This document shows positions 1 through 20,981 of a DNA stretch of 64,000 nucleotides, piece by piece (position 1 is the stretch's first letter; each line of letters starts with the position of its first letter). The DNA comes from Nymphaea colorata (lineage: Eukaryota; Streptophyta; Magnoliopsida; Nymphaeales; Nymphaeaceae). Position numbers and translations under genes: made by a program. The notes beneath the pieces were generated by a model. The model was not told the DNA's origin. It did not search any database and worked only from the letters and a program-made list of their open reading frames with translations. The stretch is taken from contig NC_045139.1 in assembly GCF_008831285.2 (NCBI RefSeq), positions 18,644,354-18,708,353 of the forward strand, written 5' to 3'.

Positions 1-646
1 GTACTGAAAGCCAAGCTCAGTGAAAAGCAAGTTCCCCGGGAATGACCCACTTGCCCAAACTGCAGTAAGCGAACTTGACGCCTTCCACGAGAGATTGATT
101 TTAGCCACCTACCACTTTCGAGTTTTTATCATTTTTTTTTTTTATCGCAGATTCTGCTTTCAATTATCCTGATAAAATAGACGCTCGTAAAAAAACTGAG
201 CCTGGTCTCCGTAAATGCCCCCAGGAGACCCTCTCTCTCTCTCTCTCTCTCTCTCCGCTTCCCTTTTGTATAAAGCAGTTGGTGATGGTCGAGCGAAGGA
301 AGTTGGTCTCATCCCATTCATTGCTGCTGATTTCAGACTGAATAGACTGAAAAGGTCAGCTTCCTGACTACCTTCGTCGCAAGAAATCGAATCTCAAGTT
401 TGTTAGTTCACTCTATTACCACTGATTCTTGTTTTTAGTATACACTGATCTGGTCGCCATGTCGGTGGCGATTAATTGTGTTTGGATGACAGCAACTTGT
501 TTGGTTTTCGTGTTCTTGCGATTGCTATAGTTAAGAAAATACTGTCTATGGTTTTTGTGCTATTGGTGTTAGTATTAATTCCCTGATTTCCGTCTCCAGT
601 TCACACAAGGTCTTCTGTTCGTTTCTCAACGCAGTTGGTGGGAGCC
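1..646 (+). promoter_or_regulatory. 5' flank and leader of GLR copy 1
   Basis: No gene is seen here. The stretch resembles the 5' flank of the second GLR copy (about 10435-11036): both share the phrases around 'aatgaccca' and 'aaactgcagtaa', a CT microsatellite (here 231-255) and the leader just before the start codon. This shows that the tandem duplication carried its promoter along. No core promoter element was identified with confidence. The duplication may extend left beyond the window. Confidence 0.6.
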
Positions 647-5385
<4,739 letters not shown>

Positions 5386-5475
5386 ATCATTGTTTTTATC
5401 AATTTTCAAGTACCAAGAAAATTGCAGAAAGTTACAATGTTAGATAGTTCAATACTCTAAGAATGTCGTAAGGCG

Positions 5476-5582
5476 CAGGAAGATCCAGTCCAGTGCATCA
5501 CAAAGGCCTTTACAGAAACTACAGTCTTTGTACAGGAAGATCCAGTCCAGTGCTTCACGAAGGCCTTTACAGAAACTACAGC
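5476..5582 (+). repeat. 57-bp tandem duplication in the 3' flank of GLR copy 1
   Basis: Two direct copies starting at 5476 and 5533 share a phrase beginning caggaagatccagtccagtg and ending gaaactacag, with two or three differences. The 3' flank of GLR copy 2 has only one related copy (about 15807-15855). The repeat therefore arose in copy 1 after the gene duplication. Confidence 0.85.
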
Positions 5583-6904
5583 CCGAGGTTTCTCCATGTC
5601 ATAAGTCCCTCTCAGCTATAAAATACATACAGTACCTGTACTTCCACGACACTGTCATCTACTTCAACCAAATACAGGTAAATAGGCAGTCAAGGGGTAA
5701 CTAGCTCCATTGCCCCATCTCGTGGTTTAAGATCTACTTAAATGGCACAAGTAAGTCATTTGTCTGTTTGATATGAGTTCATATGTTCCAGTAACAACGG
5801 CGCTGTTCAAAGGTCGGCAATTGATGTAACAGCCTATGTAAGACCTGGATCATTGCAAACGTGAGCTAAACTTGAGAACGCAAACAAACAGGAACAGTCA
5901 GCTAAGTACATGAAAAGTCGATATGGTACAGTTGACAAATTGCATAACTTCTTGAATCTGATCCCCCCAACAGCAATGTTGTGGTCATCTTATAAAATCC
6001 ACGGATATCATTTACTCCGTCGGCCCGTCACTGCAATGGTACAGGGCTAACACCTGCTTTCTAGAAGATTAACCACCAATAAGAGTAATATCCTCCAACA
6101 CGTTCTTATCTTCCCTCTTGCATAGTGGACTATTCGCCATATGGACCCTGAACATCATTGTAGGGCCATCGTTGTAGGTAGAATGCGCCTCTCTGTGAAT
6201 CTCTGATTCAAAAACCATCTCAGTAGCGTGGCTAGCCCAATGTTCAGATAAGTCGATGCTTAATGGGTCCATTAGAGCATGTTTGACAACAGTAATGACT
6301 TGTTATTGTTATTGTTTCATGAATGTACTTCAAGTACTAGACAAATTAGTGGACCATGAAAACACAATGTTTTAAGAATTTACTCTAATTTTCGAAGCAG
6401 ATTCTTGAGACAGTAACAGCTTATCACTGTTACCAAACGGGCTCTTTAAGGTTCCCAAAATTCCCTACCCTCAATTTTCAATCCACATATTGACACTGTC
6501 CCCAAGCTCTCTCCCTCTCTCTCATCTTCGGCAAGAGCAGGGTCCGGGGGCATGCATGGATACAATATGAATATATTCCATAAAAAGTCATGTTAGTCAT
6601 GAAAATAAACCATAATTCATTAATCACAAGCACTAAGTCGTTCCAAGAACAAAAGTATTGACATTTTCCCATCTCCAAAAGACAGTGAAATCTACAGACC
6701 TATAGAGAGAGGAGATCTTCAGCACGTGTTCTTTGCTACCTTGGAAGGTTCTTTTTTTAATTTGGACGCTTATAATTATCATAGCCAAGTTAATAGTGTT
6801 CAATAAGATCAAGGGAAGCTGAAGAGAGAGAGAAGGGGGGAGGGGGGAAAATACAACTCCTGTACTAATAGGCCGTAGAACTTCACCCTCATCTATTAAC
6901 CTCC

Positions 6905-6985
6905 AACAGGGGTGTAACACTCATGGAAATCGAACTTGAGATGTGTTGTTTATGAGTTGTAGGTCCGACCAGCTACACTACACAT
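6905..6985 (-). repeat. SINE-like tRNA-derived element trace
   Basis: On the minus strand an A-box-like TAGTGTAGCTGGT is followed about 40 bases later by a B-box-like AAGTTCGATTTCC. The same spacing and wording recur at 61310-61360 on the plus strand, which argues for a shared dispersed family rather than chance. It does not fold as an intact tRNA. Outer ends could not be fixed, so the coordinates cover only the promoter-box part. Confidence 0.4.
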
Positions 6986-7646
6986 CAGTTGGCGAGCGAG
7001 AACAAAAGCTGATAAAATGGAAAAGTCATTGACAAAATTGTTGACAAGACGTCACCGCAATACCAAAAAAAGCAAGACCATGCAAAATGCAAAAACAAAA
7101 ACAAAAAGAAAAATAGACAATAGATGCAAAAGAGAGGGAGAGAGAGAGAGAGAGAGAGAAAGCGCTAGTGAGTGGTACCCAGCCTTTGCCAATGCGCAAG
7201 GAGAGATTAACGTCCACCTTTACCAAATGAAGGTGATCGAAAGTAATGTCGCTAGTAAGAAAAAGTCAGGAAAAGAGCAAAAACAAAGAAACCAAAGAAC
7301 CATCTAAAAAAGCCAGGAGGGAGCGGGGCAACAACAAGAAAGTAACATGAATTAAGTAAGGGTAAAGCCACTGCTGAGATTTAGAGGTTGAATTGAAGGT
7401 TACACTATTTTGAATAAAGCCAAAAAACAATGCGAGTTTCACCTTATTGTATGGTGAATTTAGATAGTTAGAACTCACTCCGTTTATCATGATATATGGT
7501 TGAGAAAAAAAACAAGGTGAAAAAAGTGTGAACCAAATCTCTTTGTTTTTCTCTCAACTATCAATCATAGTAGACCAGACGACTTAGATTTGGTGTCTCC
7601 GAGTGTCTATTGTTTTAGAGTCACCATTCATGGATTATATATATAT

Positions 7647-7648
<2 letters not shown>

Positions 7649-7693
<45 letters not shown>
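7649..7693. repeat. (GA)n microsatellite
   Basis: Perfect GA run of about 22 units preceded by a short TA run. Confidence 0.95.
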
Positions 7694-7696
<3 letters not shown>

Positions 7697-9988
7697 TTCA
7701 TCCTCACCAAAGTGTTGTTTGGAATAAAGCTTCAAAGGAATAAGGAACATCACACAGTTTGTGGTCCACAAATTTGGGGTGGTTCATCCATTCTTGGTTA
7801 AGTTCTATGCACCTTACTAAAAAAAACTTAAGTCTCTTCTCAAGCAAATTTGTCCAAAAAGGAGAAAGGGAATAGGGACCAAATCCTGTCCCCATGATCC
7901 ATCAAGCAACGGATGCTTTCATCATAGCCTTTTATGTATTGCCTTTCATCCCCATCCTCTTATTGGCTGGTTTCCATCTTGGGTTTTGAAGGAGCTTTCT
8001 TTGAACGAATTGGAAAGGAAGCACAAATTCTTTAATAAATATTCTACTATTTAGTTTTAAAAAATATTACAAAAAGCACTTACCATTTAAGCAAATAATA
8101 TAACTTTCAAAAGTTAACAAATAAGCACTCAACTTTTGAAGGAAACCTTCAATGAGCCGCCCATTATCATAACACATTTATTAAAAGCCAACTTTTTCTG
8201 TCAATAGGTCACATTTTGAGAATGTCTCTCAAAATTTGAGTGCCAACCTATTAACTTGTAGAATTTGAACGGTGATTGATTTGTTATTTTCTCAAGTCTT
8301 AGGCACCTTTCTGTAATTTCTTAATGTTAGCAGTAGCGTTGGCAGACTTCAGGCTCAAGCTGATCTGCCTTTGCATTAGCAACATGGGATCATGTTGATT
8401 CTTTACCAATTCCATGCGTTCCCCAATGTATAGGAAGCAAGCAAACAGCTTAGCTTTGGTTGCAGAAGGACCTTTATTCCTTAGTGATAAGCTATTAGCT
8501 TCCCCTTGTGTAAGAAGTTACGTTACTTTCATGAAAATTACATCTAAATTTTAGAAAATTTTACTTGTCATATATAAAAATTTTGAAACATGATATTTCA
8601 GTTCCTGTCAAAATTTAAAAACTTTAATTCAACCTCTCGCATGAAAAATTTCTGGTTCCACCCCTGAACATGATGACTACAATCTGCCCTGCGACTATAG
8701 ACTCGGGAGCTTTTCAGTATTGATTCTGTTGGAAGTACTGATTCTCAAAAGGTTTTTTCGCCATAACTCGAACAAATGTCCTTATAAGATACATTGATCA
8801 ACATATAGTTTCTTTTGTTTGGTGAATGGATTTCATTAGACAAAGACATTTGCACCATTAACTAAATCGCCTTCATTAGAATCCTTAGAAGGTTATGATC
8901 ATGCATTAGAAGCACAAGATTAAGTATGAATATACGGGGTTTTACATATGGAGGTCATAATTGCTTCAAACTTCACCGCTAAAATTACATCTTGTTTAAT
9001 ACACAAAAAACGAAAACCAAATAATAACGTTTTCTCTTCAATACATCAATTACATCCATACATGATACAACAACAATAACAATGACAACAACAACAATAA
9101 TAATAACAAAACCTAAGTCAAACTTTAATTGGACTAGGAGAGTAGATCAATTAAAGTTTCAATTGCTTTTCCTTTCATATATAGTGGCTGATGCAAAGAT
9201 TCATATATATATATATATATATATATATAGGTGTGTAAAATAGTTGTGGATGACTAAAGTTAAAAATTCATCATGAAAAATATTAAAAGTTTTTTAGTGA
9301 TAAATTTTTTTAATTTGGACTATCTAGTCATGCTTGGCAAATGGTAGCATTAGGTGAAAGCCACCGTCCTTTCCCCAATCCCAAGGTTTATAACAGTTTT
9401 GGGATTTATGTGGTCACACAGTATACATTTCAATTTGAGTGTCACATATACCATCATTCGCAGTTTAAAGGGTAGTATTAGAATTGAACTCGAAACTTAT
9501 TTACTGTATTTATAAGAGATGACGTTTTAGTTTTTTACATCTGAGAAATTATTCCATCTGCTCTTAAGAAGAGAGGCCAACTATTTTTCATTTTCCCGAA
9601 CTAATGTCATTGTCATTAACCAGGGAAAGAGAAAGAATCATAACATTTCCCTTTATTACAAGGATGGTTTGGTCGTTGCTGAAACAAAGTATAAGACTAC
9701 ACTTTGTTCAACTCTTGTCATTCACACTAAGAGCTTGACCACTGTAGCATATGTTCCTTTGAACTTTTAACCTACTTGTCTCTGATTAAAGATGAATTCA
9801 GTTTATCGGAAGTTCTTATTTTTTAAAGTAAGCAAATGAATTCCATCATATATATATATATATATATATATCCTTAAAATCTTTCGTCCATCTTTTGCTT
9901 TATCCAATCACACTATTCAATGAATTGCATCAGACAGTGCACTATGAGATGCTAGAAAGTTTTTCTATCTAAGCATGGATGGATGAAT

Positions 9989-9990
<2 letters not shown>

Positions 9991-10023
<33 letters not shown>
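9991..10023. repeat. (TA)n microsatellite
   Basis: Perfect TA run between the two GLR genes; a similar run lies at 9848-9872. Confidence 0.9.
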
Positions 10024-10025
<2 letters not shown>

Positions 10026-10369
10026 ATGTCAATTATATGTACCTCTCTTCGTATTTTATTGAATGTTTAATAACAAGTGTTTAATGAAAAGAAAAAATAA
10101 TTTTGAGAGTACTTGAAGCTAAGTCGAAACTGATAGAAGCCAAAATTGATGGCATAAAGCCCCTATGATGCTGTCTCTTTCAAGGCCCACCGTATCTGCT
10201 CCGAGACGGCCACCGTTTAACGGCCCTTGACGCACTGAAAACTTCTGCTGTAGATAATCTCAATTGCCAACTGGTGCAACGTACCTTTTAAACTTCCAAG
10301 ATCGTGATGCTTTCCTTCCTCCAATCAACGACCCTTTACTACTATCAACTTCCTTTCAAATTTGCAGAA

Positions 10370-10373
<4 letters not shown>

Positions 10374-10411
<38 letters not shown>
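10374..10411. repeat. (CT)n microsatellite upstream of GLR copy 2
   Basis: CT run at the left edge of the duplicated promoter region. Pyrimidine tracts of this kind are common near plant transcription starts, but no function can be read here. Confidence 0.9.
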
Positions 10412-10416
<5 letters not shown>

Positions 10417-11036
10417 TTTCTCTAGTTAGATTTTTACAGAAGTTCAAGCTAAGTAAAAAGCAAGTTCATGACGAATGACCCACTAACCAAACTGCAGTAA
10501 ATGAATTTAACCTCTTTCTCCAGAGTCTGGTATTAACCACCTACCTCTTTTGTAACTTTTTTTTGTCACCGAATCTGCTTTCAATTATCCTGACTACACA
10601 GATGCTTGCTTGTCGAAAGCTGGGCCACGGCTCTATAAATTTCCTCACGGAGACAATCTCTGTTTCTGTCTCTGTCTCTCTCTATCTCTCTCTGCTCTCC
10701 TGTTGTATAGCAGCACCTGCCGATGATTCCAGCGAAGGATATTGGACTTACGCCAATTCACTGCTGCTGCTTTCAGACTCATAATGAACTGAAGAGATGA
10801 CCTTCATGACTCTCTTCGTCGTCAAAAATTGAGTCTTACGGTTGTCATTTCACTATATTATGACTCATCCCTCTCATGATTGCCATGCTGGTGGTGTTAT
10901 GTAAGATCACATCAGTTTGTGATTTTCCTGGAAAATACTGTCGTAGTTTTTGTGTTCTTGGTGTTTGTATTAGTCTTTGTTTCCAGTTCACACAAGAGCT
11001 TTTGTGCGTTTGTCTTCTCTGAGTTTGAGGGGAGCC

Positions 11037-15709
<4,673 letters not shown>

Positions 15710-16461
15710 ATCGTTGGTTTTATAAATTTGAAAAAGTTTACTAAGAAAATTGCAGAAAGTTGCAATATTAGATAGTTCAATGCTCTGAGAATCTGGTAAA
15801 GCACAAGAAGATCTATTCCGGTGCATCAACAAAGGCCTTTACAGAAATCACAGTCTGAAATCCTACCATCTATTACACCCAAGTACAGGTACTAGGCAGT
15901 CAAGTGAAACTAGATCCATTTCCCCATCTCATGGTTTAACATCTATGTTCAATGGTGTTGTAAGTCATTTCTCCGTTTGACATTACAAGGTTTTATAAAG
16001 ATAGCAGTAGATAGAATTTTAATTTAACTAAGCTTTTGAAGAACAGATGCTCTACCTAATTCCACTTGAAGTTTCCAAGGCTTGTATCACAGTATGGGAC
16101 AAACTTTTTCCCTTCTTATCATATTGCCCTGTTCTAGTTATCTATTGCTATATTTTGCTCGCCTGGCGAAGAGCTCTTGTTGGCAGTCTAACGAATCCAG
16201 ATTTGTTCATGAAAAGCTTAATCATAGACACATTTATTTGTATATTGATTTTTGTCTTTGGCGTGAGGAAAAGCGACCTTGCTATTCCCAAGTGATGATA
16301 TGCTGAGTCAAGTTTTGTCCTTAGCCACCTTCTCCAACCAAAATCCATGTTTTGTCCTCAACCACCTTCTCCAACCAATCCACACTCTCAGCTCAGCCCA
16401 CAATTACGCCAACTCGTGATATATTATTACCAAACCTTCTCCCTCTCTCTCTCTCTCTCTC

Positions 16462-16511
<50 letters not shown>

Positions 16512-16708
16512 TGGACGTCACCTAAACTATTTTAATGTCGTCTTGGGTTCTGGACAGATCCGGCCCGCCCAAATTGCATCTAAAAACCCAATCTCTAAAA
16601 CCCCTCACCCTTCTCCCTCAAGCCTCTACCGCTGCCCTTGGCACACACTCTCTCTATCTACTGTGTTTTTCTACTACTTCTTCTTCCTCCTCTTCTCCCA
16701 ACCCAGAG
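15710..16708. other. Intergenic region: GLR copy 2 3' flank to homoserine kinase promoter
   Basis: No gene seen. To about 15985 the sequence matches the 3' flank of GLR copy 1. A CT/AT microsatellite lies at 16441-16498 and a pyrimidine-rich leader precedes the homoserine kinase start. A 40-bp phrase about 'ttttgtcc..ccaccttctccaacca' is repeated at 16313-16340 and 16350-16377. Confidence 0.6.
16441..16498. repeat. (CT)n then (AT)n microsatellite upstream of homoserine kinase
   Basis: CT run to about 16463, then an AT run to 16498. It lies about 210 bases before the start codon, near where transcription may begin. Confidence 0.9.
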
Positions 16709-17806
16709 ATGATCGCCTCAGTCAGACACCTCCTTCCCATCCCAAACCTTAACCCTACTCCCAGCCATCACCGCAGGCCCTCCGCCATCGTTATCTGCAG
16801 CTCGAGGGTTGAGGCGTCGACCCGCAAAGCGGAGCCTCTTCCCGTCTTCTCCACCGTCCGATCCTTCGCTCCGGCCACCGTCGCTAACCTCGGCCCCGGC
16901 TTCGATTTCCTTGGCTGCGCTGTCTCCGGTATCGGCGACCACGTGACTGTAGTCGTCGATCCCTCCGTCAAGCCCGGCCGTGTTGCCATTACTGCCGTCC
17001 ATGGCGCCCCCAAGCTGACCCTCGATCCGATGAATAACTGCGCCGGTATCGCCGCCATCGCCGTCCTCCGCGCTCTCGGCGTCCGGTCCGTCGGCGTGTC
17101 GCTCACTCTGGAGAAGGGGCTTCCCCTTGGGAGCGGCCTCGGCTCGAGTGCGGCCAGCGCCGCCGCTGCTGCCTCCGCCGTGAACGCGCTGTTTGGCGAC
17201 CTCCTCTCCGGCAACGATCTTGTCCTCGCGGGGCTAGAATCGGAGGCGAAGGTGAGCGGCCGCCACGCGGACAACATCGCTCCTTCTATCCTTGGGGGGT
17301 TCGTGCTCGTCCGCAGCTGCGATCCGCTTGAGCTTATCCGCCTGCCGTTTCCCGCCGGCCGCGAGCTCCTGTTCGTCCTCGTCTCGCCTGAGTTCGAAGC
17401 GCCGACCAAGAAAATGAGGGCTGTCCTGCCGGAGGAAATCGCGTTCAAGGACCACATCTGGAACTCTCGGCACGCGGCAGCTGTGGTTGCTGCCTTGGCT
17501 GCTGGGGACGTCGCCGCTCTCGGAGCAGCGATGTCGGCCGATCGGATCGTCGAACCGCGTCGGAGCCCGTTAATCCCCGGCATGGTGGCGGTGAAGGAAG
17601 CGGCGGTGGCTGCCGGGGCATTCGGTTGTACGATAAGCGGCGCCGGGCCGACGGCTGTAGCTGTGACTGACGACCAGGCGAAGGGTCAGGCGATCGGCGA
17701 AGCGATGGCAGAGGCGTTCTTGAAGGTGGGGGGATTGAGGTCGAAGGTGAGCGTGCAGAGGCTGGACCATGAGGGCGCGAGGGTGGTGAGTTCCATTCCC
17801 CACTGA
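16709..17806 (+). CDS. HSK: Homoserine kinase (EC 2.7.1.39), chloroplastic, intronless
   Basis: Makes O-phospho-L-homoserine from homoserine and ATP, the branch-point step before threonine synthase and methionine synthesis, in plastids. The single exon encodes 365 residues. Residues 1 to about 50 look like a transit peptide (MIASVRHLLPIPNLNPTPSH, basic, few acids). Then come GHMP-kinase motifs: APATVANLGPGFDFLG (about 57-72), the ATP-binding LPLGSGLGSSAASAAAA (about 141-157), a substrate-side motif ESEAKVSGRHADNIAPSILG and the C-terminal TISGAGPTAVAV. This start is chosen because the transit peptide follows; an in-frame ATG at 16535 would add 58 residues with no family likeness. Base use differs sharply from the neighbours: the coding region is strongly GC-rich, with G or C at most third positions, in an AT-rich region. 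This also creates long meaningless frames on the opposite strand. Confidence 0.97.
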   Translation: MIASVRHLLPIPNLNPTPSHHRRPSAIVICSSRVEASTRKAEPLPVFSTVRSFAPATVANLGPGFDFLGCAVSGIGDHVTVVVDPSVKPGRVAITAVHGAPKLTLDPMNNCAGIAAIAVLRALGVRSVGVSLTLEKGLPLGSGLGSSAASAAAAASAVNALFGDLLSGNDLVLAGLESEAKVSGRHADNIAPSILGGFVLVRSCDPLELIRLPFPAGRELLFVLVSPEFEAPTKKMRAVLPEEIAFKDHIWNSRHAAAVVAALAAGDVAALGAAMSADRIVEPRRSPLIPGMVAVKEAAVAAGAFGCTISGAGPTAVAVTDDQAKGQAIGEAMAEAFLKVGGLRSKVSVQRLDHEGARVVSSIPH

Positions 17807-20800
17807 GACTCTCAAGCGAGTTTCGTGTGCGCTTCTCCAAACCGTTTGTTTTTCTCCAAAAACAAGAATTTGGGAACTTTAATTTCGGTGAGCTCCGAGA
17901 AGAATATCTCGATATCTGTGGGAAACGCGTGAAAGCGTTTGTTGTAATCCTCATAAATGAGAATTTGGAAGTTCCCGTTTGGATTAGATTGTGGGGTACT
18001 GCCTCGCGATTTTAGGAGTTCATGTTTGAAAGGACATTTACTTGTTTACTGAAACACCCTTTGGTAAAAAAAACTTTGATCTCGCCACAACCCTCCAATC
18101 TTGACGCCTCATAGTTTGGTAAAAAAAAAATCATGTTAACTTCCTTTGATAAGATCTAAGGGCAAAGAATCACGACTCCCAGTACCACATTGATGGTGAA
18201 GGGAATCAAATAGTCCATCTTCTATGAAATATACGCAGGAGTATATGTGAATGTCCTATGCGGGTTGAATTTTGTTTTTGTTCCAGAAAACAAATGCATT
18301 AGTTCATATTGAATATTGTTTGAAGACCACTAGAACGGGTTTGCTTTCTTTGTGTTTTAGACTTAGAGCCACTCGAGATGGGATTGCGATCTAAACCTAG
18401 CCTATGATATCCTATCTTCGGTTCACTTTCTCAAGAAAAAACAAGATTTAGTATGAAAATTGAGTAGATGACCTGTTGGAGATTGCCCACCAGCTATGTT
18501 AGCGACTTGGGGCTTAAATGGATTGGATTACATGCAACAAAAGAAAAACCAAGAACCATCTCACCTTTAGAGATCCAAACAAACGACTTAAATCATGTTT
18601 GGATTGCAGGTATGGAGTTCAAATACTATTTTTTACTCTTGGAAAAGTGTGTACTTTATGGATAAACCCATATGAGATTATCTTAGAAGGTTCAGAGTTT
18701 ATGCTCTCGATTTGAGCAATAAAAGGAAAAACTCTCTTATGAGCAGCCACGCCTAAGTTCAGCTAAATTTAGCTGGATTATTGTTGAAGAGGTTATTCAA
18801 ATATCCCAATCTAAAAGTGGTCTTATTGTGATGAAAAAGATAGCCAAAGTTGAAGGCACTTTATTCTGTTTGGTAGACACGTTTTCCCATGTTTTTTTTT
18901 TTTTTTTTTTTCCCAAACATCTTGAGTGCCATGGGAAAGCTTAGACAACAAAATGCAAGGTTGGCACTTGATATGAGGTCTTCAATTTGATATCCTTTAC
19001 ATTTTCCACTTACCACTTTTTCCTATTCTGGCACTTGGCAACACGAACACTAAAACAGTATTTTATGAATCTATGTCAAAAATTATGCCCGATTCATAGA
19101 ACACTAGAACACAATATTCCACGAATTATTAATCCCCATCTTTGGAATAGCTTCATGGGACATTGTATTAGTGTTTTTGTTACCAAGGGCCGCTAAATAT
19201 TTGACAAACTTGTATGAGTCATAAAAAGATGTATTAAATGCCCTTTATTCATGTTGGGCGTACTTGTATCAGCTGAGTTGCTCGTTGCTGGACTCCTAAG
19301 TCAAGATGATAAGCTTGAATGCATTTCTCCAGTTGAATAAAATTGAGCAATGATACCAGCCCTTTATTCATCTAGTGTAAAAATTAGTAATGCAATTTGG
19401 AACTCTCTTACATAGTGTAAATTGCATATTGAAGTCACCAATAGCTAAGGCTAAGGCCTTTAGGTGGTATTTGCTCGGGGTAGAGCTCATATCTGGGATG
19501 ATCTCCAATCACCAATGATTTTAAATCTGCATATCTGAATCCTGACTTCCCCTTCCAACCCCAGATCCAGGGGCTGGTGCTGGTGGGGGCCATGGCCCCC
19601 CTTGATTTTGGGGAAAAAATTTTACATGTTATGACTTCCAAAAGGTCTCATAAGAAAAAAATTCTTAGCTCTGCCCCTACTCATATTCACACTTTTTTTT
19701 TACATATAAAACGGATATGAGATCCACTGTTTGTTTAAACCATGGATTTCAAATCAGCCTCGGCTATGAGATCAGAGGCCGTCAAGCACCATGTGGTTAG
19801 AAAGAAGAGCTCGAGGTTGAACGAAGCATAGTTAAATACTCAAGGTGAATTTTGTAGCATAAAATTAAAGGCATATGCTATTTGAGGTAGGCACTATAAG
19901 AAAATAGTGTGAGTGTTATATGAATCTGACAAATCTTTTAAGTTAGATTCATCAAGAAACACATGTTTTATTTAGTGCTTTATAAATATGTCTTAAAGAT
20001 TGAAGCAAATTCATGAAACACTCAGAAAGTATTCATGCTATCAAACGACCTCCAAGACAGAGTTTAGTGGACATTGAAAAATGGTGCAATTTCAACCGTT
20101 AATACAACATGAAGCAAATATGGGTTAAATCGAGCATAAAAAGTTCCTTCTGCTTCTTCGAGGAATAAAAATATCAAGTAAAAAAGTTTGTCTAAAGGAG
20201 GAAATCAAACAACCCTTGAAGTGGAAATGGACATGGCCTTGCCAATTCATTAGTCCCATTTACTTATCCTATCCTACCAGTCTATACTCTACTTCTAATT
20301 CGCAGTTTGCTAATCCAAAGAAGTAGCTTGATTTAGAAGGAAGAGGCAACATTAAACTTAAGTTTTTCTTTTTCAAACTCGGAAGAAAAACTCAATAAAT
20401 TTTACTGTTGCAATTAGCGGTAAAACCTCACACATTCTCATTTGGAGAAGGTACGTCCATATTCGACTTGCAAAAGAATATGGTGCCGGGGTGGTGCAGG
20501 GGAGAATTGAACAGTCTGCCTAACTAGAAGCCACAAAATTTCCCACTGTTCAATTAATTTTGAGTTTGGGACTAATAAATCAGATGGAACTAATATAATT
20601 GGGTTAAGATTACAGAGGGAATGGATGGTTTGCTTCAGATTTTTCCAATAGGTATGCTATTGAAGGTACGTCAATAGGTTTGCTTGAAAAAGTGATCCGG
20701 AAATTTGCAGTCAGCGAGAGGGTTCCTTTCAATATCGGCAATACTAGTAGAAAATTTTGTTGGGTACAAAATGGAATACGACGCATATAGAGTGTCCTTG

Positions 20801-20977
20801 TGAAATCAGAGCACAACTAACTAAGCTGCTTGTCCCTGCAAAAGGCAGGAAGCGGAAATCGAGAGAGAGAGAGAGAGAGAGATCTTGATTAGTTTTACCG
20901 CCAGAATAATTCCAGTTAGAGAAAGTGGTTCGTAGTGCTGCTCAGGATCATCCGGTCTGTCTTTACCGAAGAGCGCC
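17807..20977. other. Intergenic region between homoserine kinase and GAUT
   Basis: No gene recognised in about 3.2 kb. It is AT-rich, with a poly-T tract near 18893-18912 and a GA microsatellite at 20861-20882 just before the GAUT start. A patch at about 19570-19680 is bounded by phrases CAGGGGCTGGTGCTGG and TAGCTCTGCCCCTA that are roughly inverted, as in short inverted-repeat transposons. No flanking target duplication could be seen, so I do not call it an element. Confidence 0.5.
20861..20882. repeat. (GA)n microsatellite in the GAUT leader
   Basis: GA run about 100 bases before the candidate start codons of the GAUT gene. Confidence 0.9.
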
Positions 20978-20981
20978 ATGG

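Larger units (their letters stand above)
5386..11036. other. Intergenic region between the two GLR genes
   Basis: I see no gene in these 5.6 kb. The first 380 bases are the 3' flank of GLR copy 1 and match the 3' flank of copy 2 up to about 5775. The last 600 bases match the window's first 640 bases, as the promoter region of copy 2. Between them lie AT-rich DNA, a SINE-like trace near 6905-6985, microsatellites (GA near 7135-7160 and 7649-7693; TA near 9201-9230, 9848-9872 and 9991-10023; CT at 10374-10411) and a CAA/AAT-rich patch near 9068-9110. Small open frames here run through simple repeats and have no family signature. Confidence 0.6.

Noticed and set aside
16718-17954. Open frames of up to 271 codons on the minus strand of homoserine kinase
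   Set aside because: They are shadows of a GC-rich coding region with few stop codons; no family likeness.
19570-19680. Another inverted-repeat element
   Set aside because: The ends are only loosely inverted and no matching flanks were found.
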